Origin: Bog-473 sp963766995
Lineage (GTDB): Bacteria; Actinomycetota; Acidimicrobiia; Acidimicrobiales; RAAP-2
Direction: 5' to 3'
Assembly: GCA_963766995.1 (NCBI GenBank)
Contig: CAVYCE010000001.1
Span: forward strand, 620,001 to 684,000
DNA length: 64,000 nucleotides
Shown here: positions 7,130-15,513 of the stretch, in pieces
Layout: every line of letters begins with the position of its first letter
How positions within the stretch are numbered: position 1 is the first letter of the stretch
The notes under the pieces: generated by a model
What the model was told of the DNA's origin: nothing
Database searches by the model: none
What the model saw: only the letters and a program-made list of their open reading frames with translations
Made by a program: the position numbers and the translations under genes

Positions 7130-9478
7130 ATGACACGAATGGCGCGAGCGGGCGCACTTATCTTCAGCACCACACTCGTGGTGACGTTGCTGATGGCCAC
7201 GAGTTCGAGCGCGGCGACAGCCACCTTCACGGCCGTCGGCAGCGCGGAGCAGGTATACGTCACCGGACTCGCCCCTGACGCCCAGGGCACCTTGGTCGGC
7301 CCCCAGGGCCAGAACCTCTACACCCAACACGCCGACTCGTTGGGCGGGCTGCTGTTCCGCAGCGTGTGGGCGGGCACTGGCTACCACGTTCGCGATGACT
7401 CCAACGGCACTGAGTCAGGCCCCATCACGGTGCACACCGACGCAGCCGCACCGTGGGACCCGAGTATTTACGACCAGTCCATTCCGGACGCCGGCTACTC
7501 ATACCTGACTACCCGGGATGGAACGAGGTTGGCCATTGATGTCCATCCGCCCACCAGTCCACCGATATTCGGATTGCCGACTGTCCCTGCCGGCGAGCTG
7601 CCCGACGGTCCTGACTACCTGCCTCCCTACCCAACTTTGATTGAGTACTCCGGTTACGGGTACGCCGATCCGGGCGGACCGGACAACGGGATCGCCGCAT
7701 TGGCCAATCTCATGGGTTTCGCCGTGGTCGACGTCAACATGCGCGGCACCGGTTGTTCCGGTGGTGCCTTCGATTTCTTCGAGACGCTCCAGAATCTCGA
7801 TGGTTACGACATCGTGGAAGCCATCGCCCATCAGCCCTGGGTGCTCGGGCACAAGGTCGGCATGATGGGCATCTCATACGGTGCCATCAGCCAGCTCTTC
7901 GTGGCCCAGCTCGACCCACCCGACCTCGAAGCCATCTCCCCGCTCTCGACTATTGACGCCACCGCCACGACATTGGTGCCAGGTGGCATTCTCAACACCG
8001 GCTTCGCGGCCGCCTGGGCCGCGCAACGCCAGGGAGACGCCGAACCCGCCGGCCCGAACAGCGGGCAGTCCTGGGCCTACGCCAAGATCAAGAGCGGCGA
8101 CCAGATCTGTAAGGCCAACCAGGCGCTTCACGGCGAGGCGAACAACTTGAGCGCCAAGATCACGGCCAACTCGCACTACGTACCTGTTACCGCCGACCCT
8201 TTGGATCCCGACACCTTCGTCAACAAAATCAAGGTCCCGGTGTTCATGGCTTGCCAGTGGGAGGACGAACAGACGGGAGGTCACTGCGCCGACCTGGTCC
8301 AGCACTTCACCGGGACCAACCTGAAGTGGTTCACCTTCACCAATGGGGCCCACATCGACTCGCTCGATCCCGACACCTTCGACCGCTGGTATGACTTTCT
8401 CTCGCTCTTTGTGGCACACAGGGCGCCCATCATCAACTCGGCAGTGCTAGCGGCCACAGCACCATTGATCTATCAGCAGGCCATGGGCTTACCTTCCACC
8501 GACATCGTCACATTGCCGGTCGATCCCATCCAGCTCATCCCGACATACCAGGGCGCACTGGCCGCCTTTGAATCACTGCCCTCAGTTCGGGTGCTATTCG
8601 ACAACGGTGCCGGACTCTCGCCCCTCGGCACATTCACGGCCGGCAATCCCTACCCGGGATTCATCAAGGACTTTTCGACCTTCCCCGTCCCGGGCACGGC
8701 CGCCACCACGTGGTACCTGGGGCCGAACGGTGCACTCACGACTCAGCCTCCAACCAGCCAGACGGTCAATTGGTACACCTCTAACGCCAACGCTCTGCCA
8801 CTCACCGACTTCGGAAACAGCACCGGCGGCGGCGGGCTGTGGGGTGACGCCGCACAGTGGGAGTGGAATTGGCAGCAGAATCCCGCCGGAACAGCTGTGT
8901 CGTATATGACTGCCCCACTCAAGGAGAACACGACGGTGATTGGTGGCGGCGCGGTCACTCTCTGGGTGCGATCGTCGACTCCTGACGTCGACCTGCAGGC
9001 CACCATCAGCGAGGTTCGTCCCGATGGCAAGGAAACGTTTGTCCAGAACGGCTGGATCAGGGCCAGCGAACGCAAGCTGTCAACGAACGCCGACAATCTG
9101 TTCACCCAGGTTCCGACTGCGCTGAATCCCATCCCGACATTCACGTCAGCCGATGCTGCCGCCATGCCGAGCAACCAGTTCGTGCAGGTAACCATCCCGC
9201 TCTACTATGAGGGACACATCTATCGAGCCGGCTCGCGCATCCGGGTGACGATCGCTGCACCCAACGGCACCCAACCGGTGTGGTCATTTAGTCAGGCTGA
9301 GCCGGCCAATGGCACCGCCAACGTGGCCATCGCCATTTCACCTTCAATGCCTTCGAGCCTGGTGCTGCCCGTCATCCCCGGCGTATTCGTCCCAACTCCA
9401 CTGCCGCCTTGCCAAAGCCTTCGTAGCGAACCCTGCCGGGAATACAAGTCAATGACCAATCAGGTGACGACGAAGTAG
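7130..9478 (+). CDS. Secreted CocE/NonD family hydrolase
   Basis: 782 residues. A signal peptide (MTRMARAGAL..., hydrophobic core ending at SSSAA) leads into an X-Pro dipeptidyl-peptidase/CocE-type alpha/beta hydrolase. The nucleophile Ser249 sits in GISYGAISQ and the family motif NMRGTGCSGG precedes it. A C-terminal jelly-roll domain (PLKENTTVIGGGAVTLWV...) is present as in CocE. Members cleave esters or amides. I chose ATG 7130 because it gives the signal peptide and follows a GGGGAAG ribosome site; upstream in-frame codons lack support. Substrate unknown. Confidence 0.85.
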   Translation: MTRMARAGALIFSTTLVVTLLMATSSSAATATFTAVGSAEQVYVTGLAPDAQGTLVGPQGQNLYTQHADSLGGLLFRSVWAGTGYHVRDDSNGTESGPITVHTDAAAPWDPSIYDQSIPDAGYSYLTTRDGTRLAIDVHPPTSPPIFGLPTVPAGELPDGPDYLPPYPTLIEYSGYGYADPGGPDNGIAALANLMGFAVVDVNMRGTGCSGGAFDFFETLQNLDGYDIVEAIAHQPWVLGHKVGMMGISYGAISQLFVAQLDPPDLEAISPLSTIDATATTLVPGGILNTGFAAAWAAQRQGDAEPAGPNSGQSWAYAKIKSGDQICKANQALHGEANNLSAKITANSHYVPVTADPLDPDTFVNKIKVPVFMACQWEDEQTGGHCADLVQHFTGTNLKWFTFTNGAHIDSLDPDTFDRWYDFLSLFVAHRAPIINSAVLAATAPLIYQQAMGLPSTDIVTLPVDPIQLIPTYQGALAAFESLPSVRVLFDNGAGLSPLGTFTAGNPYPGFIKDFSTFPVPGTAATTWYLGPNGALTTQPPTSQTVNWYTSNANALPLTDFGNSTGGGGLWGDAAQWEWNWQQNPAGTAVSYMTAPLKENTTVIGGGAVTLWVRSSTPDVDLQATISEVRPDGKETFVQNGWIRASERKLSTNADNLFTQVPTALNPIPTFTSADAAAMPSNQFVQVTIPLYYEGHIYRAGSRIRVTIAAPNGTQPVWSFSQAEPANGTANVAIAISPSMPSSLVLPVIPGVFVPTPLPPCQSLRSEPCREYKSMTNQVTTK

Positions 9479-9503
9479 GCAGCCACAATGGACAAGCTGC
9501 CCG

Positions 9504-10571
9504 TTAGGTCTTTTTGCCCTTCAGGATTCGACCAAGTGGACGGACCACTGAATTACCCAGTCGATAGCTGGCCGAGCGACGTATCTCCTGCGTCTCCAAT
9601 TGGGCGGCCTCGACTTGGTCTTGCAGACGCTTCAGGTGCAGAGCGGATCCGATGATCTCATTCCCATCGCTGTCAATGACACTGAGCAGGCTGCGGCCAT
9701 TGGCCAGTCGTTGCGACACGACATCCAAACCTTCGTAGCGCTGTGGCACCGGCTCAAGATCGTTCAAATCAACGATTTCCATCAGCTTGACCTCGCCGGT
9801 CAGGGCGCTGGAGTAGATGGGCTGGTAGTAGATGCACTCTTCGAAGTAGTAGTGGGTGACCTGCGACCATCGAGTGCTTCCTTCGGTCTTGATGGGCCTG
9901 CCGCCATGGAGGACGGTTGCCGTCCAAATGAGAGCGTCACCTTTCTTGGCGTGGAACTCCACCGGCGTGATCCCGATGCTTTCCATCACGGATAGCTGAG
10001 TCGCCTCCGCTTGAGAGAATCGATTCGGCTCAATTCCAATCTCTGCGGTGGCAAACGGGGTGACGCGATGCGATCCCGGCAAATAGGCCAGCGGTCCATT
10101 GGTGTCGTCCACATCCTCAAGAGCAACCCACACCCCGCACATAAATCGGTCGGGCATAGAGGTGAAGTGGATGGCGTCGGCGTGAAATCCCTGTTCAGTC
10201 CCCCACTTAAAGTTGAGCGTCTGAAACGGAATGGGCCGACGTCCGTAGAGAGCAGCTAAGTCACCCTGTATGTCCGGTGAGAGCGCGAGGGAGCGCACGG
10301 TCGTTGCCCCTTGACGCCAGGCATCGGGAACTCGACGTTCCTTGATGGCATAGTCCGACTCAAACATCGGCTCCACCTCAGCCCGAATCTGGTCACACAC
10401 GTCGGGGGCGACTGCTCTCTCCAACACCGCATAGCCATCGCGATTGAGTTTGTGAGCCAGGTCGCGTTGCCGTGCCGTCAGCGATGAAGAGCGCTTCTCA
10501 AGTTCGTCTTCAAAATGGGGTGATTCGATCCAAGGGACGGACATCGTGGGAGCACTTTGGGGAACGTCCAC
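9504..10571 (-). CDS. Phytanoyl-CoA dioxygenase (PhyH) family protein
   Basis: 355 residues, Fe(II)/2-oxoglutarate oxygenase of the PhyH family. The iron ligands are visible as HAD (His130, Asp132) and the distal His222 in TVLHGGRP, with an Arg at 225 or 234 likely binding 2-oxoglutarate. A coiled-coil-like C-terminal tail (LQDQVEAAQLETQEIRRS) ends in SYRLGNSVVRPLGRILKGKK; similar tails occur on glycan-biosynthesis glycosyltransferases, hinting at a surface-polysaccharide rather than lipid substrate. That link is inference. An internal ATG at 10544 is an alternative start. Confidence 0.85.
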   Translation of the reverse strand: MDVPQSAPTMSVPWIESPHFEDELEKRSSSLTARQRDLAHKLNRDGYAVLERAVAPDVCDQIRAEVEPMFESDYAIKERRVPDAWRQGATTVRSLALSPDIQGDLAALYGRRPIPFQTLNFKWGTEQGFHADAIHFTSMPDRFMCGVWVALEDVDDTNGPLAYLPGSHRVTPFATAEIGIEPNRFSQAEATQLSVMESIGITPVEFHAKKGDALIWTATVLHGGRPIKTEGSTRWSQVTHYYFEECIYYQPIYSSALTGEVKLMEIVDLNDLEPVPQRYEGLDVVSQRLANGRSLLSVIDSDGNEIIGSALHLKRLQDQVEAAQLETQEIRRSASYRLGNSVVRPLGRILKGKKT

Positions 10572-10634
10572 GAGTCGAGCATACGAGATAGAGCCACGCC
10601 CTCTCTGATGGCAGCGCTCAGCCGCAATCCACCA

Positions 10635-10757
10635 TCAGTCCTGCCCAGCAGCCTCGCCCAAGAGCTCAATGAAGCCGGCATCAACCAACGGCACGGCCAA
10701 CGTGTCAATTGCCCTTTGACCGTCGGGGCTACAAGACGATAACGAATCAGGCAGCGG
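10635..10757 (-). pseudogene. Remnant of a PaaI-type thioesterase C-terminus
   Basis: On the reverse strand a frame opens after a stop and ends with residues VPLVDAGFIELLGEAAGQD. This closely matches the C-terminus of the intact thioesterase at 14803-15513 (APVVDAGFIELIGEAAEKN). Twenty bases are identical between the two sites. No start codon, hotdog core or upstream homology remains, so I read it as the decayed tail of a paralogous gene, possibly left when the adjacent repeat-protein gene was inserted. Confidence 0.6.
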
Positions 10758-10766
10758 CGAGTGAGA

Positions 10767-12707
10767 TCACCACGCTCCCTGGAAAGAGGCATCACCGAAG
10801 CTGAAGATCCCACCATCGGCGGCCGCCAACCAGTAGCCCTGGCCGTCGGCCGTCGACGCCATGCCTACGATCGGCTTGTTGAGGCGCAGCGCTCCGGTCG
10901 AGCCGTAGAAGGTGGCGTCGCCGAAGGCGAAAATGCCGCCGTCCGATGCGGTAAGCCAATAACCCTGGCCGTTTGGCGCCGCTGCCATACCGACAATGGG
11001 CTTGTTGAGGTGCATGGCACCGGTCGAACCGTAGAAGGCAGCGTCACCGAAGGCGAAGATGCCACCGTCGGAAGCGACCAGCCAGTAGCCGCGCCCATCA
11101 GGCGTCGACGCCATGCCCACGATCGGCCTGTTGAGGTGCGACGCTCCGGTGGAGCCGTAGAACGTGGCGTCGCCGAAGGTGAATACTCCTCCATCGGAAG
11201 CGACCAGCCAATACCCCCCACCGTCGGGTGTGGGGGTGATCCCCACAATGGGCTTGTTGAGGCGTAAGCCGCCCAAAGAGCCCACGAAGGGCGCATTCCA
11301 ACTGAAGATCCCTCCGTCGGCCGCTACGAGCCAGTAGCCCTGACCGTTAGGTGTCGATGCCATGCCCACGATGGGCTCATTCAGTTTGTTGCCACCCACC
11401 GAACCGAGATACGAAGCGTCAAACGCCGCCACCCCACCGTCAGCGCCGGCGAGGCGGTATCCGCCGGTCGCTCCATCAAGAGCAATCCCAACGACGGGAG
11501 CGACCTCGACCTGACCCGATGTGGTCTCGATCACCGTCGATTTTGAGAAGACGCCATTGCCCACCGCCGTACACACCAGCGGCCCGGAGCACGAGACACC
11601 ACTCAATCCAACCTCATTCGGCACATTGTCAATGCTCCAGGCACTGCCGCCCCATGATTCGATCAACGAGTTCGGCAGATTGGTGGCCGTATTCTCGGGC
11701 TCCCAGCCACCGACCGCGGTGCAGAACTCCGGTCCAGTGCACGACACACCCGTGAGGTCGTTGGCGGCGTCACCCTGATTCTGGTTAGGACTGTCCGCTA
11801 CTGTCCAGGCTTGGCCATTCCAAGACTCCACCAGCGTGTTGGAAAGCGTTGCCCCTTGCCATGAGCCCACAGCAATACAATACGAAGACCCGATACATGA
11901 GACGGCAGCGAGCCCTGTCGGGAATCCGAGCACGTTCGGTGACGGGTCGATTCTCCATGCACCGTTCGAGTCCTGTTCAGCTAAGGTCCGCTCGTCACCA
12001 TTCGAAGTCGTCGAGTTGCCCACCGCCATGCACGAGGTGGCAGACCAGCACGACACGCCAGAAAGGGAAGAGACCGCAGTCGGGTCTTCGACATAGTTCA
12101 TGGCCCATGACGTTCCACCCCACTGGGCGATGTATGCCGACTCCGTCACGGTGCCGTCCGTCCCGCCGTTGGCCGGTTTGTCCCACCCGACGGCGGCACA
12201 CATCGACTGAGAGGCGCAGCTGACACCGGTGAGCACGGTCACGCCATCGACTTGGCCATTCACAGCGAGGACGGACCAGCGGGCGCCATCCCACTCCTCT
12301 GCGAACGCGTTGGTCTCCGATTGCGTGCCGGACGATCCAACCGCCATGCAGAATGTCGGCGATGTGCAGCTGATCCCACTGAGAGAGGAATCTGTTGCGT
12401 CGGCGGGATCAGGTGATGGCACGACCGTCCAGTCGGCTCCATTCCACATCTCCGTCAAGGTGGTGGCTGCATCCCCGGCCGTCAAGCCCACGGCCATGCA
12501 AAAGGACCCTCCGACACAGGAGTCCGCAAGAAGCCCATTGGAAAGCAGACCTGGTGCCGAATTCGGGTCGGGGTGCGACACCGCTACCCACGTCGGTGAG
12601 TTGAGCTCCGAAGCATTCACCGCTGGTGCAGCCACCGACGGGAAACCAATGAACAGAAGACTCAGGGCACACATCGCCACGGCCGCTTGCATCAATTTCG
12701 TTTGCAT
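10767..12707 (-). CDS. Large secreted protein with two families of tandem repeats
   Basis: 646 residues from ATG 12707, which begins a signal peptide (MQTKLMQAAVAM...). The N-terminal half has seven copies of a unit of about 50 residues with core VSC-x6-CxAVG followed by a W(N/D)G-x2-W strand, each with a Cys pair. The C-terminal half has six copies of a 42-residue unit with core PIVGMA-TPDG-GYWLVASDGG and FGDA-FYGS. Both look like beta-propeller blades. Such GYWL repeats are familiar in secreted Acidimicrobiia proteins; no enzymatic motif is visible. A GTG at 12740 is the alternative start. Surface adhesion or binding is an inference. Confidence 0.8.
   Translation of the reverse strand: MQTKLMQAAVAMCALSLLFIGFPSVAAPAVNASELNSPTWVAVSHPDPNSAPGLLSNGLLADSCVGGSFCMAVGLTAGDAATTLTEMWNGADWTVVPSPDPADATDSSLSGISCTSPTFCMAVGSSGTQSETNAFAEEWDGARWSVLAVNGQVDGVTVLTGVSCASQSMCAAVGWDKPANGGTDGTVTESAYIAQWGGTSWAMNYVEDPTAVSSLSGVSCWSATSCMAVGNSTTSNGDERTLAEQDSNGAWRIDPSPNVLGFPTGLAAVSCIGSSYCIAVGSWQGATLSNTLVESWNGQAWTVADSPNQNQGDAANDLTGVSCTGPEFCTAVGGWEPENTATNLPNSLIESWGGSAWSIDNVPNEVGLSGVSCSGPLVCTAVGNGVFSKSTVIETTSGQVEVAPVVGIALDGATGGYRLAGADGGVAAFDASYLGSVGGNKLNEPIVGMASTPNGQGYWLVAADGGIFSWNAPFVGSLGGLRLNKPIVGITPTPDGGGYWLVASDGGVFTFGDATFYGSTGASHLNRPIVGMASTPDGRGYWLVASDGGIFAFGDAAFYGSTGAMHLNKPIVGMAAAPNGQGYWLTASDGGIFAFGDATFYGSTGALRLNKPIVGMASTADGQGYWLAAADGGIFSFGDASFQGAW
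10770..11500 (-). repeat. Six tandem 126-bp coding repeats (42 residues each)
   Basis: The 3' part of the repeat-protein gene consists of six in-frame units of about 126 bases. The last four are the most similar to each other, sharing GDA-FYGSTGA and LN(K/R)PIVGM, while the first two are diverged; the final unit is cut short at FQGAW. High DNA identity among the inner copies suggests recent expansion by unequal recombination. Confidence 0.85.
11545..12540 (-). repeat. Seven diverged coding repeats with paired cysteines
   Basis: Seven copies of a unit of about 150 bases encode the core (I/V)SC-x6-CxAVG with a downstream E-W-x-G-x2-W strand. They are more diverged than the downstream GYWL repeats, which suggests an older array. 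The regular Cys pair implies one disulfide per blade in an exported protein. Confidence 0.7.
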
Positions 12708-12764
12708 GTAGCCATCGTGCGGGTCAGCCAGTCCGCTCACCAGGGGTAATACGGACCGAACTCG

Positions 12765-12782
12765 TTAGGCAATTTTGCCTAA
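12765..12782. promoter_or_regulatory. 18-bp perfect inverted repeat upstream of the repeat-protein gene
   Basis: TTAGGCAA-TT-TTGCCTAA has two perfect 8-base arms with a 2-base centre. It lies 17 bases beyond the FHA-LuxR stop and 58 bases before the repeat-protein ATG. There is no T-run, so a protein-binding site is more likely than a terminator. Its size fits a LuxR/GerE-type dimer site. Confidence 0.5.
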
Positions 12783-12798
12783 TTGCCGAATGGCGGAA

Positions 12799-13317
12799 CT
12801 ACCGCACCAACCCGAGGTCCAGGGCCAGCCGAGTGAGTTCGGCCCGCCGTCGGAGCCCCGTCTTGTCCCCGATTCGGTCGAGATGTGACCGAACCGTGCT
12901 CGCGCTGATGAACAGCTGCTCGCCGATCTCTTTGTCCGTAAACCCCCCGGCAACGAGGGCCAGTACCTCCCTCTCCCGCTGGGACACGTCTATCCCGGCT
13001 GCGCTTCCCTGCGTGCCGGCTTCAGTGGCATTGGGGTCGTCACCGGCCAAATAGACGAGCTCAGAGGTCCCGATCAGAATGCGGTCGCCGTCCCGCAAGG
13101 GGTGCTTTTCCGTGCGTCTCCCATTTACTTTCGTCCCGTTGCTGCTTCCCAGGTCGATGAGTTGCCATTGCCCGTCACGCAGCGCGAGTTCGGCATGGGA
13201 GCGAGACACCTTGGCGTCCCCGATCAGGACCAAATCGTTCGAGGGATCTCTTCCGATTCTGACGACGTCGCTCTTCAAGAGACGTTGCTCCCCATTCGGA
13301 AGCTTGATCGCGGGCAT
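12799..13317 (-). CDS. FHA domain-LuxR/GerE HTH fusion regulator
   Basis: 172 residues. An FHA phosphothreonine-binding domain occupies about 18-95 (RIGRDPSND, SRSHAEL and GSSNGTKVNG are its conserved loops). A GerE helix-turn-helix follows at about 108-170 (LSQREREVLALVAGG, STVRSHLDRI). There is no receiver domain, so activation probably depends on binding a phosphothreonine, for example on the Ser/Thr kinase encoded divergently 64 bases away. The downstream repeat-protein gene, which has an 18-bp palindrome in front of it, is a plausible target. The circuit is inferred; the domains are clear. Confidence 0.88.
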   Translation of the reverse strand: MPAIKLPNGEQRLLKSDVVRIGRDPSNDLVLIGDAKVSRSHAELALRDGQWQLIDLGSSNGTKVNGRRTEKHPLRDGDRILIGTSELVYLAGDDPNATEAGTQGSAAGIDVSQREREVLALVAGGFTDKEIGEQLFISASTVRSHLDRIGDKTGLRRRAELTRLALDLGLVR

Positions 13318-13336
13318 GAAGCCAAGCCTAAGTGAG

Positions 13337-13371
13337 CTACCGATCCCGTGAGCGGGACGGCATCTCGGTAG
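13337..13371. promoter_or_regulatory. Nested inverted repeat between the FHA-LuxR and kinase genes
   Basis: Outer arms CTACCGA and TCGGTAG enclose inner arms TCCCG and CGGGA in the 64-bp space between divergent starts at 13317 and 13382. It could be an operator shared by both genes, or a hairpin in the kinase 5' leader. Confidence 0.45.
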
Positions 13372-13381
13372 GGTTGACCTC

Positions 13382-14806
13382 GTGGTAGCAGGCAGCGACG
13401 GCCGCCCCGCCCTTCTGGGCCAGCGCTACCACTTGATCCGAGTCATCGGCAGCGGCGGCATGGGCGTGGTGTGGGGTGCCTACGACGAGTTGTTGCGGCG
13501 GCAGGTGGCATGCAAGGTGATCTCAGGGCCGATCGCTCACGACACGACTTTCCAGGAACGATTCCAGCGTGAGGCCCGACACGCGGCATCACTCTCGCAC
13601 CCGCACATTGTCACCATCTTTGATTCGGGCAACGACGACGACCAGGCCTACCTGGTCATGGAATACATAGACGGCGTATCACTCCGGGACGTGTTGAACC
13701 AGCGACATACGTTGGACGGCCCGACGACCGCGCGTATCGCTATGGACGTGCTCGACGGCCTCGTTCACGTGCATGCCCGCGGCATTGTGCACCGGGATAT
13801 CAAGCCGGCAAACCTCCTGATCGGGCGCGATGGATCGCTCAAGATCACCGACTTCGGGATTGCCAAATCTCTCGGCAGCCTGAATCAACTGACAGCCCAA
13901 GGGGTCTTCGTGGGCACCGCCTCCTACGCCGCACCTGAGCAGCACGGCCTCGGTCGCGGCGACCCCCGGGCGGACCTGTATTCACTTGGTTGCGTCATGT
14001 ACCAGTGCCTGTGCGGGAGGGTCCCCGAAGTCGGAGAGGCCGCTCGGCACGAGCTCGAACAACGTGCCCCGACCGATCTCGTCGAAGCGGTGATGCGCGT
14101 GTTGGCAACGGATCCCGATGATCGGTTCGCCGACGCCCAGGCCATGCAGTCCGCCCTTGCCCACTCAGCAGTGGAAGAGAGCCTGAATCACCTCGTCACC
14201 GGACCGGAGTTCATGTCTGGCGACGACACCGATATCGGACAGCTCACGCGACCTGCATCAGAGGATGGCACCGCATTCATCAAGCAACATCCGGACAGTC
14301 GTATCAACCGGGCGGTTCCGTACGGACTCACTCGCCGCTATCAGAAACGGACGATCCTGGGCGTTGGCATCGCAGCGGTGGTCGCACTCGCCGCCCTCCT
14401 GGCCGCCACACTCTCGGGCCACACCACCCGCCGCCCCCCCGACACCATTGCCTCCGGCGGCTTCCTCCGACCGGGAGGCACCATCGAGTCGATGAACGCG
14501 GTGTACACCGTGGAAATGCAGTTGGACGGCAACCTCGTCGAGTATGCCGCCCACAAATCCGATGTGGAGTGGGAAAGCGACACCAGCGGCAACTTCAACG
14601 CATACGCGGTGATGCAGTCGGACGGGAACTTCGTGGTCTACCCGGCTGGCAAGGCCGCGCCGGCTCCCGGCCACCCGACCAGCGCCCTTTGGGATTCGGG
14701 CACGTCCGGCCATTCCGGAGCAGCCGTGCAACTTCTTGACGATGGCGCCCTCGAAATCAAGTCAGCCAGCAACAACAAGGTGCTGTGGCGGGCGGGGAGG
14801 CCCTAG
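13382..14806 (+). CDS. Transmembrane Ser/Thr protein kinase with C-terminal bulb-type lectin domain
   Basis: 474 residues. The Hanks-type kinase domain at about 16-265 has GSGGMG (23-28), Lys45, HRDIKPAN (137-144), DFG (157-159) and an APE-type AAPEQ. A cytoplasmic linker precedes a single membrane helix at about 324-346. The extracellular C-terminus (about 360-474) is a bulb-type (B_lectin) domain, with QLDGNLVEY, QSDGNFVVY and LLDDGALEI repeats. The lectin module takes the place usually held by PASTA domains and suggests glycan sensing. The start is the GTG at 13382. The stop interlocks with the convergent thioesterase stop (CTAG). Confidence 0.9.
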   Translation: MVAGSDGRPALLGQRYHLIRVIGSGGMGVVWGAYDELLRRQVACKVISGPIAHDTTFQERFQREARHAASLSHPHIVTIFDSGNDDDQAYLVMEYIDGVSLRDVLNQRHTLDGPTTARIAMDVLDGLVHVHARGIVHRDIKPANLLIGRDGSLKITDFGIAKSLGSLNQLTAQGVFVGTASYAAPEQHGLGRGDPRADLYSLGCVMYQCLCGRVPEVGEAARHELEQRAPTDLVEAVMRVLATDPDDRFADAQAMQSALAHSAVEESLNHLVTGPEFMSGDDTDIGQLTRPASEDGTAFIKQHPDSRINRAVPYGLTRRYQKRTILGVGIAAVVALAALLAATLSGHTTRRPPDTIASGGFLRPGGTIESMNAVYTVEMQLDGNLVEYAAHKSDVEWESDTSGNFNAYAVMQSDGNFVVYPAGKAAPAPGHPTSALWDSGTSGHSGAAVQLLDDGALEIKSASNNKVLWRAGRP

Positions 14807-15513
14807 TTCTTCTCTGCCGCCTCACCAATCAGCTCAATGAAGCCGGCATCGACCACGGGGGCAGATGCTTCCTGCTGATTGCGATTGACGAGTTCGAGCA
14901 TGCGACCGGGCTCCATCGAAATGAAGATCCCGTCGGCCTCGGCCAACAACTCTCCGTCGTGGAAGAGGCCACCCCAGGTGAAGACCTTGCGCCGCTCTGT
15001 GCCCGTGCACCGCGCCTCGAGGTCGAGCGGCGTCAGCAGCGGTGTGGGCTTGCGGTAGCGCACGGTCAGCGTCCCGGTCATACCGGCGTGATTGGCGATG
15101 ATGTTGGCCGACCCCAACATCTCGTCGAAGAGCGCGGCGATCATCCCGCCGTGTGCGCAGGTGGGCGGACCCTCGTACGGGTAGCCGAAGATCACCCGAC
15201 CACGGATCTCCCGCATTCCGTTCTCGCCTGTCACCGCCCAGAATTCTGCTGGCGGTGCGACCGGGTTGGCCGGACCGATGACGGGGCTGGTGGGAAACAG
15301 GTCGTGCGGGTCCGTTGAGGGAGTGGGCTGACTCCGGGGGCGCTTCGAGTTCTCCGCCTTCGCTTCGAGGGTGTCGGCTACTCCGCCCAACACGCTCGCC
15401 GCCTGGCGCAGCACGTCATCGGCGATCGGCCGACCGACCGCGACGGCACTGATCCGCCGGACGGCGTTGGCCAGCTCTATGAGTGCTTCGTCACCCGGCG
15501 CCGCATCGCTCAC
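14803..15513 (-). CDS. PaaI family thioesterase
   Basis: 236 residues of the hotdog-fold PaaI/acyl-CoA thioesterase family. The helix motif CAHGGMIAALFDEMLG at about 115-130 carries the catalytic-site pattern, followed by TGTLTVRYRKPTPL. It hydrolyses acyl-CoA thioesters. About 80 N-terminal residues form an extra helical segment with no motif I recognise. It follows the enoyl-CoA hydratase gene with a 4-base overlap, so the two are likely one operon. A remnant of a paralogue's C-terminus lies at 10635-10757. Confidence 0.86.
   Translation of the reverse strand: MSDAAPGDEALIELANAVRRISAVAVGRPIADDVLRQAASVLGGVADTLEAKAENSKRPRSQPTPSTDPHDLFPTSPVIGPANPVAPPAEFWAVTGENGMREIRGRVIFGYPYEGPPTCAHGGMIAALFDEMLGSANIIANHAGMTGTLTVRYRKPTPLLTPLDLEARCTGTERRKVFTWGGLFHDGELLAEADGIFISMEPGRMLELVNRNQQEASAPVVDAGFIELIGEAAEKN

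Noticed and set aside
10770..12540. CRISPR array
   Set aside because: The repeats are in-frame coding units of 126-150 bases without spacers; no cas genes are present.
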